A stretch of 64,000 bases of DNA, taken from contig OZ244807.1 in assembly GCA_965220185.1 (NCBI GenBank), positions 2,480,001 through 2,544,000 on the forward strand, written 5' to 3'. Source of the stretch: Azotimanducus sp965220185. GTDB lineage: Bacteria > Pseudomonadota > Gammaproteobacteria > Pseudomonadales > Azotimanducaceae. Below the pieces are notes generated by a model that ran no database searches, was not told the DNA's origin, and worked only from the letters and a program-made list of their open reading frames with translations. How positions within the stretch are numbered: the stretch's first letter is position 1; every line of letters starts with the position of its first letter. This document shows positions 1-7,910 of this stretch, in pieces. Both the position numbers and the translations under genes were made by a program.

Positions 1-201
1 TCGCAAGGGATCCAATATCCATTCGTCGCCAAGGTCGGCAAGACCAGTTGCGCGCCGCGCGCGGTCAAGAAGATGCTCGGCATCCAGGGGGCGCGAGCGT
101 GCCCTGGCGACACGGTTGAAGAGGCGCACCGGCAGTGGCCGTCTCGGATGCGCATAGTCGAGCGAAGTGGTAACGTTCTTGCCGAAAATCGTCGTGCCCA
201 C
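1..201 (-). CDS. Sulfotransferase-family protein, N-terminal fragment (gene runs off the window)
   Basis: The minus strand is open from about 249 to the window edge. From the GTG at 201 it reads a basic, proline-rich start (HPRRPLPVRLFNRV) followed by LLDRARRATGLADLGDEW. The pattern 'ARxxTGLxDxGD' is typical of the N-terminus of PAPS-dependent sulfotransferase-like proteins (established family knowledge). The sulfate-donor binding motifs would lie beyond the window, so the function is inferred from the N-terminus only. An in-frame ATG exists at 249 but lies inside the hairpin array, so I prefer the GTG at 201; a weak AGG precedes it. It follows the histidine kinase on the same strand, separated by the hairpins. 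Confidence 0.5.
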   Translation of the reverse strand, partial: MGTTIFGKNVTTSLDYAHPRRPLPVRLFNRVARARSRPLDAEHLLDRARRATGLADLGDEWILDPLR

Positions 202-212
202 GCCAGCCTTAG

Positions 213-355
213 GGAAACTCTGAACTACAGAGTTTCCTGTGCGGCACATGGATGTGCCGCCGAATTCAGTGCCGTAAGGCATTGAATTCGCGAGCAAAGC
301 AGAATCGCAATTCTGCTTTGCGAGTCTGATCAAGTCCAAGGATGGACTTGATCAG
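213..355. other. Array of five consecutive, unrelated hairpins
   Basis: Five palindromes lie end to end. H1 is 213-237 (10-bp stem, loop AACTA). H2 is 241-260 (8-bp stem, loop TGGA). H3 is 261-290 (13-bp stem with one G-T pair, loop GTAA). H4 is 294-321 (12-bp perfect stem, loop CGCA). H5 is 326-355 (13-bp perfect stem, loop AGGA). Spacers are 0 to 4 nt. The stem sequences differ from one another, so this is not a simple repeat array. It sits between the histidine kinase stop and the start of the next gene on the same strand. It could be a multi-hairpin transcript element, a terminator cluster or an unknown ncRNA. The structure is seen directly; the function is unknown. Confidence 0.75.
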
Positions 356-368
356 AATATACTTAGAT

Positions 369-2558
369 TCACTCGGAACGAATTGGGACATCAAGAATGA
401 TCTCCGTGCCGCGACCGTGTTCCGATTCGACGCGAACGCTACCTCCATGTCCGCGCATGATGTCGGCACACAGCGACAAGCCTAGTCCTGTACCCTGATC
501 GGTCGGCTTGGTCGTGAAAAACGGGTTAAATATCTTGTCCATGTTTTCCTCGGCAATACCGACGCCGTTGTCTTGAATACCGACTTCGACGCGGTCGGCA
601 TGGCGCTTGCTCGACAAGGTCAGCATTGGCTCAAACGAATCGTCCGCCTGCAGCCGCTCAGAGATCGCTTGACAGGCATTCAGCATCAGGTTTTGCAGCA
701 CGCGGCTGAAATCCTGCGGCACTACTTCAATCTTGCCCGCACTTTCATCAAAGCAACGTTCGATCTTCAGATTGGATATCTTCTCGTTTGTCGACATGCC
801 GTCAACCAGGGTCTTGATCTGGTTGTCGATAAAACCGTTGACATCAAGTGGGTGTCGTTCTCCCCCGCTCCCGCCGAGCTTCAACATGTCGGTCACAATG
901 CGCTCAGCGCGCGCACCGTGATTGCGAATGCGGGACAGGTTCTGACCAAGATCAGTATGGTAATCCGCTAGGAAAGTGCTTTGCGTGTCGTCGAAACTCA
1001 CTTCGCCCGCTTCGATGTCTTGCGCCATATCAACGAGCAGCTCTTCGCAGGCTTCCGCAAAGTTCTTCACGAAATTCAATGGGTTTTGTATTTCATGGGC
1101 AACGCCTGCGGTCAATTCGCCAAGCCCTGCAAGCTTTTCGCGCGCGACAATTTGGTTCTGCATGTGACGCAGCTCTTCCAGCGTTGACTCTAGCTGCGTG
1201 TTCTTTGAACGCAGTTCCCCAGCAAGCTTCTCAACGAGATTCAGGCGCTGCACTTCGAGCGCATGGCGACGAAACACTTCGAGCGCAGCCGCCATGTCGG
1301 ATACTTCATCGCGCCCGTCAATATCCACCTCCTCTTCGAGATCTCCCTTCGCCATGGCGCGCATTCGATCAGACAGGTATTGCAAACGCGGCAGCAGCAG
1401 CCGCCCGACAAGCAGCCAGGCGACAAGCAGCGCGCCGAGTATGCTGATGCCATTGATTAGAACAAGAAGCAATCGCCCGGTACCAAGCGCCTGCTCCGCG
1501 GCGAGCGTGGCATCAGCGGCATGCGCCTCGGCGCCCCCGACCAAACCCTCGATCGAGCGCGACAACTCACCGGCAAGGTCAAAATTCTCAATCAGCAGCG
1601 ACCGCTCACGCGTCTCCATTTCGAGCTGCGTCGCCCGCAGTTCAAACATGCCGCCACGTCCGCTGCCGATATCGGACATGCTGCCGACAAGCCGCGTGAC
1701 CGAGCGAGACATATCGCCCGTGACCCCGTAGCGCCGCGCCTGCCTGACAAGCGCGTCAGCGGCCGCATCGAAACGTTGCTGCAAGATGCCTAGCAACACC
1801 TTGTCGCGCGTGCTCGGCACACTCGCCAGCATGAACATCGCGGCACTCACCTCACCACGATATTGGGACGGGTAGTTGGGCATCAGTGCATCGAACTCGC
1901 TTTGCAAGGCGTCAAGACGCTCGCTGTGACCGGCCACCTGATCAAGGAGCGAGAACCTTTGCGAAGCCGAGCGAATCAGCGCTTCAATATTAGTGATCAG
2001 CGCCCCGCCGCGATTACGCACCAAGCCAAATCGCTCGCCACTGCGACTGGTCAACGCGAGCAGCTCGGTCTCGAACCGCTGCCGTTGTTCCCTGATGCTG
2101 CGCTCGATTTCAAAAAGCGTATCTTCGCTGGTCGCAGAACCTAGCCGCGGCGCGCCTGCGGCGAGCGCACTCGCCTGCTGCGCGACTGAGAATGACGCGG
2201 TGAGCTGCGGAATGCTGTCTTCGTTCACACGCCGCTGGGCATCGCTCACTTGGTTGAATGCGAACCATGCCGCGATGCTGGCAATGAGGGTAAAGGATGC
2301 GGACATGCCGATGCCGCTGTATAACTGTCCGGACAAGCGGAAGAGCGGCGATGTCAGCGGGTAGTCGGCAGCACCTTCGCGCAGCACGAGCACTCGGTCC
2401 TTGACACGCTGCGCGAAAGTCTTGAGCGAGGCGCGCAGCTTCTCCGCGAGCTCGCGCGTTCGTTCTCCAAAACGCAACCATAGACTTTTCAGGAGACTTG
2501 TCAGGCGCGTGACCAGCTCCGATGCCGTCTTCCCTTTCATAGCAAACTGCTTGCCCAC
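369..2558 (-). CDS. Membrane sensor histidine kinase
   Basis: A 729-residue two-component sensor. Residues 1-75 are a basic cytoplasmic N-terminus, unusually long. A membrane segment lies at about 81-102, a large helical periplasmic sensor at 103-360, and a second membrane segment at 362-384. A HAMP linker (388-435) and a coiled coil (440-475) follow. The HisKA box is ELTAGVAHEIQNP, with the phospho-acceptor at His488. The HATPase domain shows an N-box (NLMLNACQA, about 623), G1 (DNGVGI, 663-668) and G2 (GTGLGLSL, 689-696). All kinase motifs are intact. There is no receiver domain and no response regulator beside it, so the partner is unknown. The signal cannot be inferred. Confidence 0.9.
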   Translation of the reverse strand: MGKQFAMKGKTASELVTRLTSLLKSLWLRFGERTRELAEKLRASLKTFAQRVKDRVLVLREGAADYPLTSPLFRLSGQLYSGIGMSASFTLIASIAAWFAFNQVSDAQRRVNEDSIPQLTASFSVAQQASALAAGAPRLGSATSEDTLFEIERSIREQRQRFETELLALTSRSGERFGLVRNRGGALITNIEALIRSASQRFSLLDQVAGHSERLDALQSEFDALMPNYPSQYRGEVSAAMFMLASVPSTRDKVLLGILQQRFDAAADALVRQARRYGVTGDMSRSVTRLVGSMSDIGSGRGGMFELRATQLEMETRERSLLIENFDLAGELSRSIEGLVGGAEAHAADATLAAEQALGTGRLLLVLINGISILGALLVAWLLVGRLLLPRLQYLSDRMRAMAKGDLEEEVDIDGRDEVSDMAAALEVFRRHALEVQRLNLVEKLAGELRSKNTQLESTLEELRHMQNQIVAREKLAGLGELTAGVAHEIQNPLNFVKNFAEACEELLVDMAQDIEAGEVSFDDTQSTFLADYHTDLGQNLSRIRNHGARAERIVTDMLKLGGSGGERHPLDVNGFIDNQIKTLVDGMSTNEKISNLKIERCFDESAGKIEVVPQDFSRVLQNLMLNACQAISERLQADDSFEPMLTLSSKRHADRVEVGIQDNGVGIAEENMDKIFNPFFTTKPTDQGTGLGLSLCADIMRGHGGSVRVESEHGRGTEIILDVPIRSE

Positions 2559-2601
2559 AAATGCAAGGTTTGCTAGCCTACCCGATTACCGTCCGGCTTG
2601 T

Positions 2602-4113
2602 ATGACCTTGTACGCTTCAACCAAAAGGATTGGGTTGCCGCATTTGTGTGCTCGTTGGTGTGGTCAAAGATACCTGTGGCCGCTGGCTTTGCTCGTCGCC
2701 GGATGCGAGACCGCACCTGCCCCCGAACCTGCTGCGCCGCCGCCAGTCGTTGAGGAGGTGAATGTGCCCGATCTTGAGCAGCGCGTGTATGAACCGCCAA
2801 CAGGCAGCTTGCTTGTGCGCATACCGTCAAGGTCGAGGATGCGCTTGCCAGAAGATGCGCTCGGAACAGTCGCGCTGCGGCGCGAGGGGTTTGAAACGAT
2901 GCAAGAGGTGGACGCGAACACCAGTCAAGTCCTTTTTGAAGACATCGTCACCGACCGCTACGAACTGACCATCACCTATCTGAATGACGGGCGAGAAGTC
3001 GGCAGCTACGCCTATCCGGTGGACATCGGCACGAGCCTTCTTGACATCACCGCTCCGCTTCGCTTCCTGCGCGGCCAAATCACCGTTGCCACCAAATTGA
3101 GCCGCTCATTCGATCAGGAATACCAAGGCATGGCGCGGATCGCGCCGGCGGGCTGCATCAGCACCGGACAAAAGAGCGCCAACCGTGCGGAAATGGACGT
3201 TGATATCGCTGGCGATGCGTTCGATATGACGCTGACGCTGATCCCGGGCGAAAAATTCAATCTCTCCGGGGAACGCATCGCGAACGACCAGTCTTTGCAG
3301 GCAGCCGGTCGATACCGGTCATCGGATGGCGACGCGGGTAGTTGGACGCTGCAGGAAATCAGCGCCCCGTCCGCGAAGTCGATATGGATCAACTTCGAGA
3401 TCGCAAGCGAACGCAATGACTGCCAAGCAGAGATCGCGTTCACTGGGCTTGTGGCCGGAGAGGGAGCAGCTGTGGTTGGAGAGCGGCTTGATCCGAAAGT
3501 CACCGTTGATCTTGTCAGCGAAGGGCAATCGTTCAGCAAACCTCTTGCCAGTGGACAAAGCGAAGTGGTGTTCGATGACCTGCTCATTGGCAGCTACGAC
3601 ATCCTTGTCGATGTCACCGATAACGGCCAGCTTGACGGCGCCTACCGCGATTCGGTCGTGCTCGGCGACGAATCGTTGCGCGTCGAGGCCGAGCTCGCGT
3701 TTGAGCAGCCCATCATGGGCGTGCAAACCATGTCCGCCGACGCCGGAGGCTACGATTCCCTCGCCGGCCGGTATGAAGGCAAGAGCATGGTATCCGAGGG
3801 GGGTCCGAAATGTACTGGCAGTATCGCCCTTGTAGACTCGACGGTACTTGATTTGCAGTTGCGGGGGACGGAGATGACGCTGGCATTCGACAATTTCTAT
3901 GGCAGTGTGCTCAATCTTTCCGGCCAAGCAGTGCCTGACACCGAGGAGTTCCAAGCGCTCGGACAATATGAATCATCAGATTCGAAATCCGGCACCTGGC
4001 GCGTTCGACACCTGTCGAGTTCGAGCCCGGGGCAAATCGCGATGCAGGTTGCTTTTGAGAACGAGACAGATCGCTGCCAAGCAGTCTACGAGTTCCTTGG
4101 CTTGCGCGAATAG
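2602..4113 (+). CDS. Lipoprotein with two related ~110-residue domains, unknown function
   Basis: The ATG at 2602 gives a 503-residue protein with a short basic N-terminus, a hydrophobic stretch (LWPLALLVAG) and a lipobox LVAG-C, so a lipid-anchored envelope protein is predicted. The open frame extends upstream to 2401 but overlaps the kinase gene in antisense, so I reject that extension. Two segments resemble each other: one around residues 170-275 ('SLQAAGRYRSSDGDAGSW' ... 'ERNDCQAEIAFTGL') and one near the C-terminus ('EFQALGQYESSDSKSGTW' ... 'ETDRCQAVYEFLGL'). Each carries a Cys near its start and another in a DxCQA motif, suggesting one disulfide per domain. It is divergent from the kinase gene. 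I do not recognise the family. Confidence 0.75.
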   Translation: MTLYASTKRIGLPHLCARWCGQRYLWPLALLVAGCETAPAPEPAAPPPVVEEVNVPDLEQRVYEPPTGSLLVRIPSRSRMRLPEDALGTVALRREGFETMQEVDANTSQVLFEDIVTDRYELTITYLNDGREVGSYAYPVDIGTSLLDITAPLRFLRGQITVATKLSRSFDQEYQGMARIAPAGCISTGQKSANRAEMDVDIAGDAFDMTLTLIPGEKFNLSGERIANDQSLQAAGRYRSSDGDAGSWTLQEISAPSAKSIWINFEIASERNDCQAEIAFTGLVAGEGAAVVGERLDPKVTVDLVSEGQSFSKPLASGQSEVVFDDLLIGSYDILVDVTDNGQLDGAYRDSVVLGDESLRVEAELAFEQPIMGVQTMSADAGGYDSLAGRYEGKSMVSEGGPKCTGSIALVDSTVLDLQLRGTEMTLAFDNFYGSVLNLSGQAVPDTEEFQALGQYESSDSKSGTWRVRHLSSSSPGQIAMQVAFENETDRCQAVYEFLGLRE

Positions 4114-4187
4114 ATATTATCCTTCAAGCTGCTGCGACATCAGATGGATCATTGAAAGCGACATGTCTCACTTTAAGGAAGGTCTGA

Positions 4188-5495
4188 TTAGGGCGTGTTC
4201 ACACGATGTCGAACCATCGCCCAAGACTTCTTGCCTCGTCGTAGCAATTGATACAAGCCGAACATCGCGTTCCCTGGGGTCAGCGCAAGCAGTGGATCAC
4301 GCTGCGGTGCGGCGCCGTTGACGCTGACCCCGCCGGATGCGACCTGACGGCGCGCGTCACCTCGCGATTTGGCGAGCCCTGTGGCGAACAAGGCTTCGGC
4401 AAGCGATATGGAATCGCTTGGCACTTCGGCAAAAGGCACGCCATCAAGTGCAAGCTGCGCGCAGTCATCGGCCTGAAGGTCCCCGAGCGACTGGCCAAAA
4501 AGCGCCTTTGTGATGCGTTCGGCGGCGCGAAGACCGTTGTCGCCATGCACAAGCCGCGTCATTTCTTCAGCGAGGCGAAACTGCGCACTTCGCCGCCCGG
4601 GGTGCTCGCGCATCATCTCCTCAAGAGATTGAATTTCTTCAAACGGCGCCTCGGTGAGCACTTTCAGATAGTGAAGCACATCGGCATCGGCAAGATTCGT
4701 CCAATACTGGTAAAAGGCGTAGGGCGATGTGCGATCGGCATCGAGCCATACCGTGCCGGACTCGGTCTTGCCGAACTTCTTGCCATCCGAGCGCGTCATC
4801 AGCGGCAGCGTCAGCGCAAAGACTTGCCGACCGAGCACGCGCCGCACCAAGTCTACGCCGAGGGTGATGTTGCCCCACTGATCATTGCCGCCAATCTGCA
4901 AGCCGCAGTCATAGCGGCGCGCGAGCTCAAGGTAGTCATACGACTGCAGCAGCATGTAGCTGAACTCGGTGAACGAAATGCCGGTGCCTTCTCGCTCGAT
5001 CCTTGCGCGCACCGATTCCTTCGCGAGCATTTGATTGACTGAGAAATGCTTGCCGACATCGCGCAGAAAAGCGATCACGTCGAGCGATTCCGTCCATCTC
5101 AGATTATCGAGCAGCAGCGCCCGACCTTTGCGAGCATCAAAGTCGAGAAACCGAGAGATCTGGGATGCCAGCGCGGTTTTCCACTCCTGCACTAATTCGA
5201 GGGAGTTGAGGGAGCGCTCATCAGACTTGAACGATGGGTCGCCAATCAGGCCAGTGGCACCGCCAAGCAGCGCAATCGGACGATGGCCAAAGCGAGACAG
5301 GCGGCGCAGCATCAAAATAGGCAGCAAGTGTCCGATGTGCAAGCTGCCTGCGGTGGGGTCGAATCCGCAATACACCGTCCGAGCGCCTGCGTCGAGCCAA
5401 GCGGCGAGCGCGTCCGGCTGCGATGCCTGCGCGACCAGACCGCGCGTTTGCAGCGAGGCGAACTGCTCGCCTTGCAATTCGAGACTATCAGGCAT
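4188..5495 (-). CDS. tyrS: Tyrosyl-tRNA synthetase
   Basis: A 435-residue class I aminoacyl-tRNA synthetase that charges tRNA-Tyr with tyrosine. The N-terminus contains YCGFDPTAGSLHIGHLLP with the HIGH motif. The tyrosine pocket has QIGGNDQWGNI, and the KMSKS loop appears as KFGKTESG. A C-terminal S4-like RNA-binding segment follows (ARRQVASGGVSVNG). Length and motif order match bacterial TyrRS of the TyrS type. It is divergently transcribed from the M23 peptidase gene, a common arrangement in gammaproteobacteria. Confidence 0.97.
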   Translation of the reverse strand: MPDSLELQGEQFASLQTRGLVAQASQPDALAAWLDAGARTVYCGFDPTAGSLHIGHLLPILMLRRLSRFGHRPIALLGGATGLIGDPSFKSDERSLNSLELVQEWKTALASQISRFLDFDARKGRALLLDNLRWTESLDVIAFLRDVGKHFSVNQMLAKESVRARIEREGTGISFTEFSYMLLQSYDYLELARRYDCGLQIGGNDQWGNITLGVDLVRRVLGRQVFALTLPLMTRSDGKKFGKTESGTVWLDADRTSPYAFYQYWTNLADADVLHYLKVLTEAPFEEIQSLEEMMREHPGRRSAQFRLAEEMTRLVHGDNGLRAAERITKALFGQSLGDLQADDCAQLALDGVPFAEVPSDSISLAEALFATGLAKSRGDARRQVASGGVSVNGAAPQRDPLLALTPGNAMFGLYQLLRRGKKSWAMVRHRVNTP

Positions 5496-5510
5496 TTAAC
5501 TCATAAGAAC

Positions 5511-5645
5511 GTGAAGAAAAAGCATCGGAGGGAGTGGTTCCACAAGATGCTGTGGGGATTCGCGTGGTTTGTCTCGTATATTGTGAGTCTCCTGATTTTT
5601 GAACAAGACGCATCGACGTATGATTTTCGCAAAAGTATGTATTAG
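5511..5645 (+). CDS. Possible 44-residue single-span membrane protein
   Basis: A GTG at 5511 opens 44 codons ending in TAG. The product has a strongly basic N-terminus (KKKHRREW), one hydrophobic segment (MLWGFAWFVSYIVSLLIF, about residues 13-30) and a polar tail. This is the layout of a small inner-membrane protein. It lies in the tyrS/peptidase divergent intergenic region. Only a poor ribosome site (AAGAA) precedes the GTG, and there is no homology evidence, so it may be chance. Confidence 0.25.
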   Translation: MKKKHRREWFHKMLWGFAWFVSYIVSLLIFEQDASTYDFRKSMY

Positions 5646-5699
5646 TATAGTCGTTTGCATTTGACTTCAGTCACTTAAAAAAGATCACGCCGCCCCCGA

Positions 5700-7040
5700 A
5701 TGCGCCCCACCTTCTCGAATCAGTCCAAGATCTCCATCGCTCTTATACTAGTTGGCACTGTCTCACTGTTGCTGCTCACCGCTTTCTCGAGCGTTGGATT
5801 CCGAGGCGAGCAAGCCATTGCGGAAGCCGAGGTATCGCCGCCCACTTCCACCGTGACAGCCACGCCTCTCGAACTCGAAACGGTGAGTGCGCCGGAGGAA
5901 TTGGAGACCATCGAGAAGCATCAAAAACACTTCTCAGAGCGTCTGCAAGTCGGCGCCGGGGACACGATTTCCGCGCTGCTCGGCGACCTTGGCGTCTCCG
6001 CTCACGAAATTCACCAACTACTGCAGGCGAGTCCTGAAGCATCAAAGCTCTATCGAATCTACCCAGGTCAGGTGTTGGAGGTCGATCTCGATCCGCAAGG
6101 CGGACTGGAGCGGCTGCGCTTCGCAGAGAGTGCCGCAAAGTCCATTGAGTGGACACGTACTTCGAGTTCGAATGAATTCGTGACCAATGTCCACGAAATC
6201 GAACCGGAGCGCAAACTTAGCTACGCCTCGGAAACGATCCTGAAAAGTCTCTTTATTGCTGGACAGCGCAGTGGATTAGCGGACGAGATCATTCTGCGGC
6301 TGGCGAGCATATTCCGTTGGGACATTGATTTTGTGCTCGATATACGTGCCGGCGACACTTTTGAAGTCCTGTACGAAGCCGAGTACCTAGATGGGGAGTT
6401 TTATCGCTATGGCGAGATTCTTGCTGCGCGGTTTGTCAACCGCGGCAAGACGCACACGGCGATTCGCTATGTGGACGCACAGGGCGATCCTGCCTATTAC
6501 GCGCCTGACGGCACTAATTTGCGTGGTGCGTTCCTACGGGCGCCCGTTGATTTCACGCGCGTCAGCTCTGGTTTCTCGCTGAAGCGTCGGCATCCCGTTT
6601 TTAATCGGGTGCGCGCGCACCTCGGCGTCGATTACGCAGCGCCAACCGGCACGCCGGTCAAGGCTGCTGGAAAAGGCACAGTCACCACGGTCGCCTATCG
6701 TTCATCGTCCGGCAATTATGTCGAAATTCGTCATGCGAACGGCATTGAGACGCGCTATCTGCACCTGTCACGATTCGCCAAAGGCCTCGAGAAGGGAGAT
6801 CGCGTGGCACAGGGAGAGGTGATTGGTTTTGTCGGGTCAACTGGATGGTCCACCGGCCCTCACCTTCATTATGAGTTCATCGAAAACGGCCGCCACCTCG
6901 ATCCGCAAAAAGTCGCCGTGATACGAGACAGCGCCATCTCCGAGCATGAGCGCATTCGCTTTCTTGTTCACACAGATCCACTGCTTCAGCATTTGGACGG
7001 TTTCACCACTAGCGGAATGAACATCGTCGCCGCGCAGTAG
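5700..7040 (+). CDS. M23 family peptidoglycan endopeptidase with N-terminal membrane anchor
   Basis: A 446-residue envelope protein of the MepM/YebA type. An N-terminal membrane segment (about residues 10-30) is followed by a LysM/OapA-like region (about 75-130, 'GAGDTISALLGDLGVSAHEI'). The LytM/M23 catalytic domain is C-terminal. Its zinc-binding residues are visible in HLGVDYAAPTGTP (H...D) and in GPHLHYEF (HxH). Such enzymes cut peptide crosslinks in murein during cell elongation. It sits next to tyrS in divergent orientation, as in many gammaproteobacteria. All catalytic motifs are intact. Confidence 0.93.
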   Translation: MRPTFSNQSKISIALILVGTVSLLLLTAFSSVGFRGEQAIAEAEVSPPTSTVTATPLELETVSAPEELETIEKHQKHFSERLQVGAGDTISALLGDLGVSAHEIHQLLQASPEASKLYRIYPGQVLEVDLDPQGGLERLRFAESAAKSIEWTRTSSSNEFVTNVHEIEPERKLSYASETILKSLFIAGQRSGLADEIILRLASIFRWDIDFVLDIRAGDTFEVLYEAEYLDGEFYRYGEILAARFVNRGKTHTAIRYVDAQGDPAYYAPDGTNLRGAFLRAPVDFTRVSSGFSLKRRHPVFNRVRAHLGVDYAAPTGTPVKAAGKGTVTTVAYRSSSGNYVEIRHANGIETRYLHLSRFAKGLEKGDRVAQGEVIGFVGSTGWSTGPHLHYEFIENGRHLDPQKVAVIRDSAISEHERIRFLVHTDPLLQHLDGFTTSGMNIVAAQ

Positions 7041-7049
7041 TCACCAACC

Positions 7050-7388
7050 TCAGGCAATCGAAAACGAATTGCCGCAACCGCAGGTCGTCTCGGCATTGGG
7101 GTTATTGACCACGAATCGCGACCCCTGCAGATCTTCCAAATAGTCGATGCACGAACCCAAGAGATATTGATAGCTCAATGAATCAACGAGCAATTGCACA
7201 TTGCGCTCTTCAACGACGGCATCGTCAGCCTCGATCTGCTCATCAAAGGTAAATCCATAGGAGAACCCGGAGCAGCCACCGCCGGTGACAAAAACACGAA
7301 GTTTCAAGCCGTCATTGCCTTCCATATCAATGAGATCTCGCACCTTGTCCGCGGCGCGCGATGAAAACTGGATGTCTGGCGCATTCAT
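7050..7388 (-). CDS. erpA: Iron-sulfur cluster insertion protein ErpA
   Basis: A 112-residue A-type Fe-S carrier that hands clusters to apoproteins. The three conserved cysteines are present: one in VTGGGCSGFSYGF and two in the C-terminal ETTCGCGNSFSI. The N-terminus FSSRAADKVRDLI is typical of the family. ErpA is preferred over IscA because of length and its lone position beside hemL rather than in an isc operon. It is convergent with the peptidase gene (9-bp gap) and divergent from hemJ. Confidence 0.93.
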   Translation of the reverse strand: MNAPDIQFSSRAADKVRDLIDMEGNDGLKLRVFVTGGGCSGFSYGFTFDEQIEADDAVVEERNVQLLVDSLSYQYLLGSCIDYLEDLQGSRFVVNNPNAETTCGCGNSFSIA

Positions 7389-7472
7389 AAGCCCAAGTGT
7401 ACCAAAGCAGCTTGCGCCGCCTCGCGGTTCGGCATGAAATAATGGGGACTACTTTTGTGTATTCGCTGCAAC

Positions 7473-7895
7473 GTGTCTTGGCTCAAGGTATTTCATCTCT
7501 TCGGCGTCATCGCTTGGTTCGCAGGGCTGTTCTACCTGCCGCGCTTGTTCGTCTATCACGCCGACTCCGAAGACGAGGTGTCGAGACAACGGTTCGTGGT
7601 CATGGAGCGGCGGCTTCTGCGAATCATCATGCTGCCCGCGGCGATCATTAGCATTGGATTTGGTTTGGCGATTGCGCTGGCGCACCCCGTCGCCTACTTC
7701 CATCAAGCGTGGTTTCTCGCCAAACTCCTGCTCGTTGTCATGTTGGTTGGCTTTCATTTGTGGTGCGAACATATCGCCCGCAGATTCGCCGCTGGCGATG
7801 CGCCACATCCCTCAAGGACTTTCCGCATAATGAATGAATTGCCGACCATCCTATTGCTGCTCGTGCTGATACTCGCCATAGTCCGCCCCTTCTAA
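7473..7895 (+). CDS. hemJ: HemJ-type protoporphyrinogen IX oxidase
   Basis: A 140-residue membrane protein starting at the GTG at 7473 (SWLKVFHLFGVIAWFAGLFYLPRLFVYH). It has about four hydrophobic segments with conserved His in the first (KxFHxxG) and Arg in LPRLFVYH. HemJ (UPF0093) oxidises protoporphyrinogen IX in bacteria lacking HemG or HemY. A TTG six codons upstream (7455) is an alternative start, less likely because the family normally starts just before the WLK motif. It is followed directly by hemL, and hemB lies elsewhere in the window, in keeping with a haem role. Confidence 0.88.
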   Translation: MSWLKVFHLFGVIAWFAGLFYLPRLFVYHADSEDEVSRQRFVVMERRLLRIIMLPAAIISIGFGLAIALAHPVAYFHQAWFLAKLLLVVMLVGFHLWCEHIARRFAAGDAPHPSRTFRIMNELPTILLLLVLILAIVRPF

Positions 7896-7910
7896 CCTTC
7901 TCGCTTATCC

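Noticed and set aside
213..355. CRISPR array or integron attC array
   Set aside because: The five hairpins share no repeat sequence, lack spacers of constant size, and no cas or intI gene is nearby.
848..1731. Long plus-strand frames opposite the histidine kinase
   Set aside because: Arg/Ser-rich antisense shadows of a GC-rich gene; the kinase motifs are unambiguous on the minus strand.
2401..2601. N-terminal extension of the lipoprotein frame
   Set aside because: It overlaps the kinase gene in antisense and would bury the lipobox about 90 residues into the protein.
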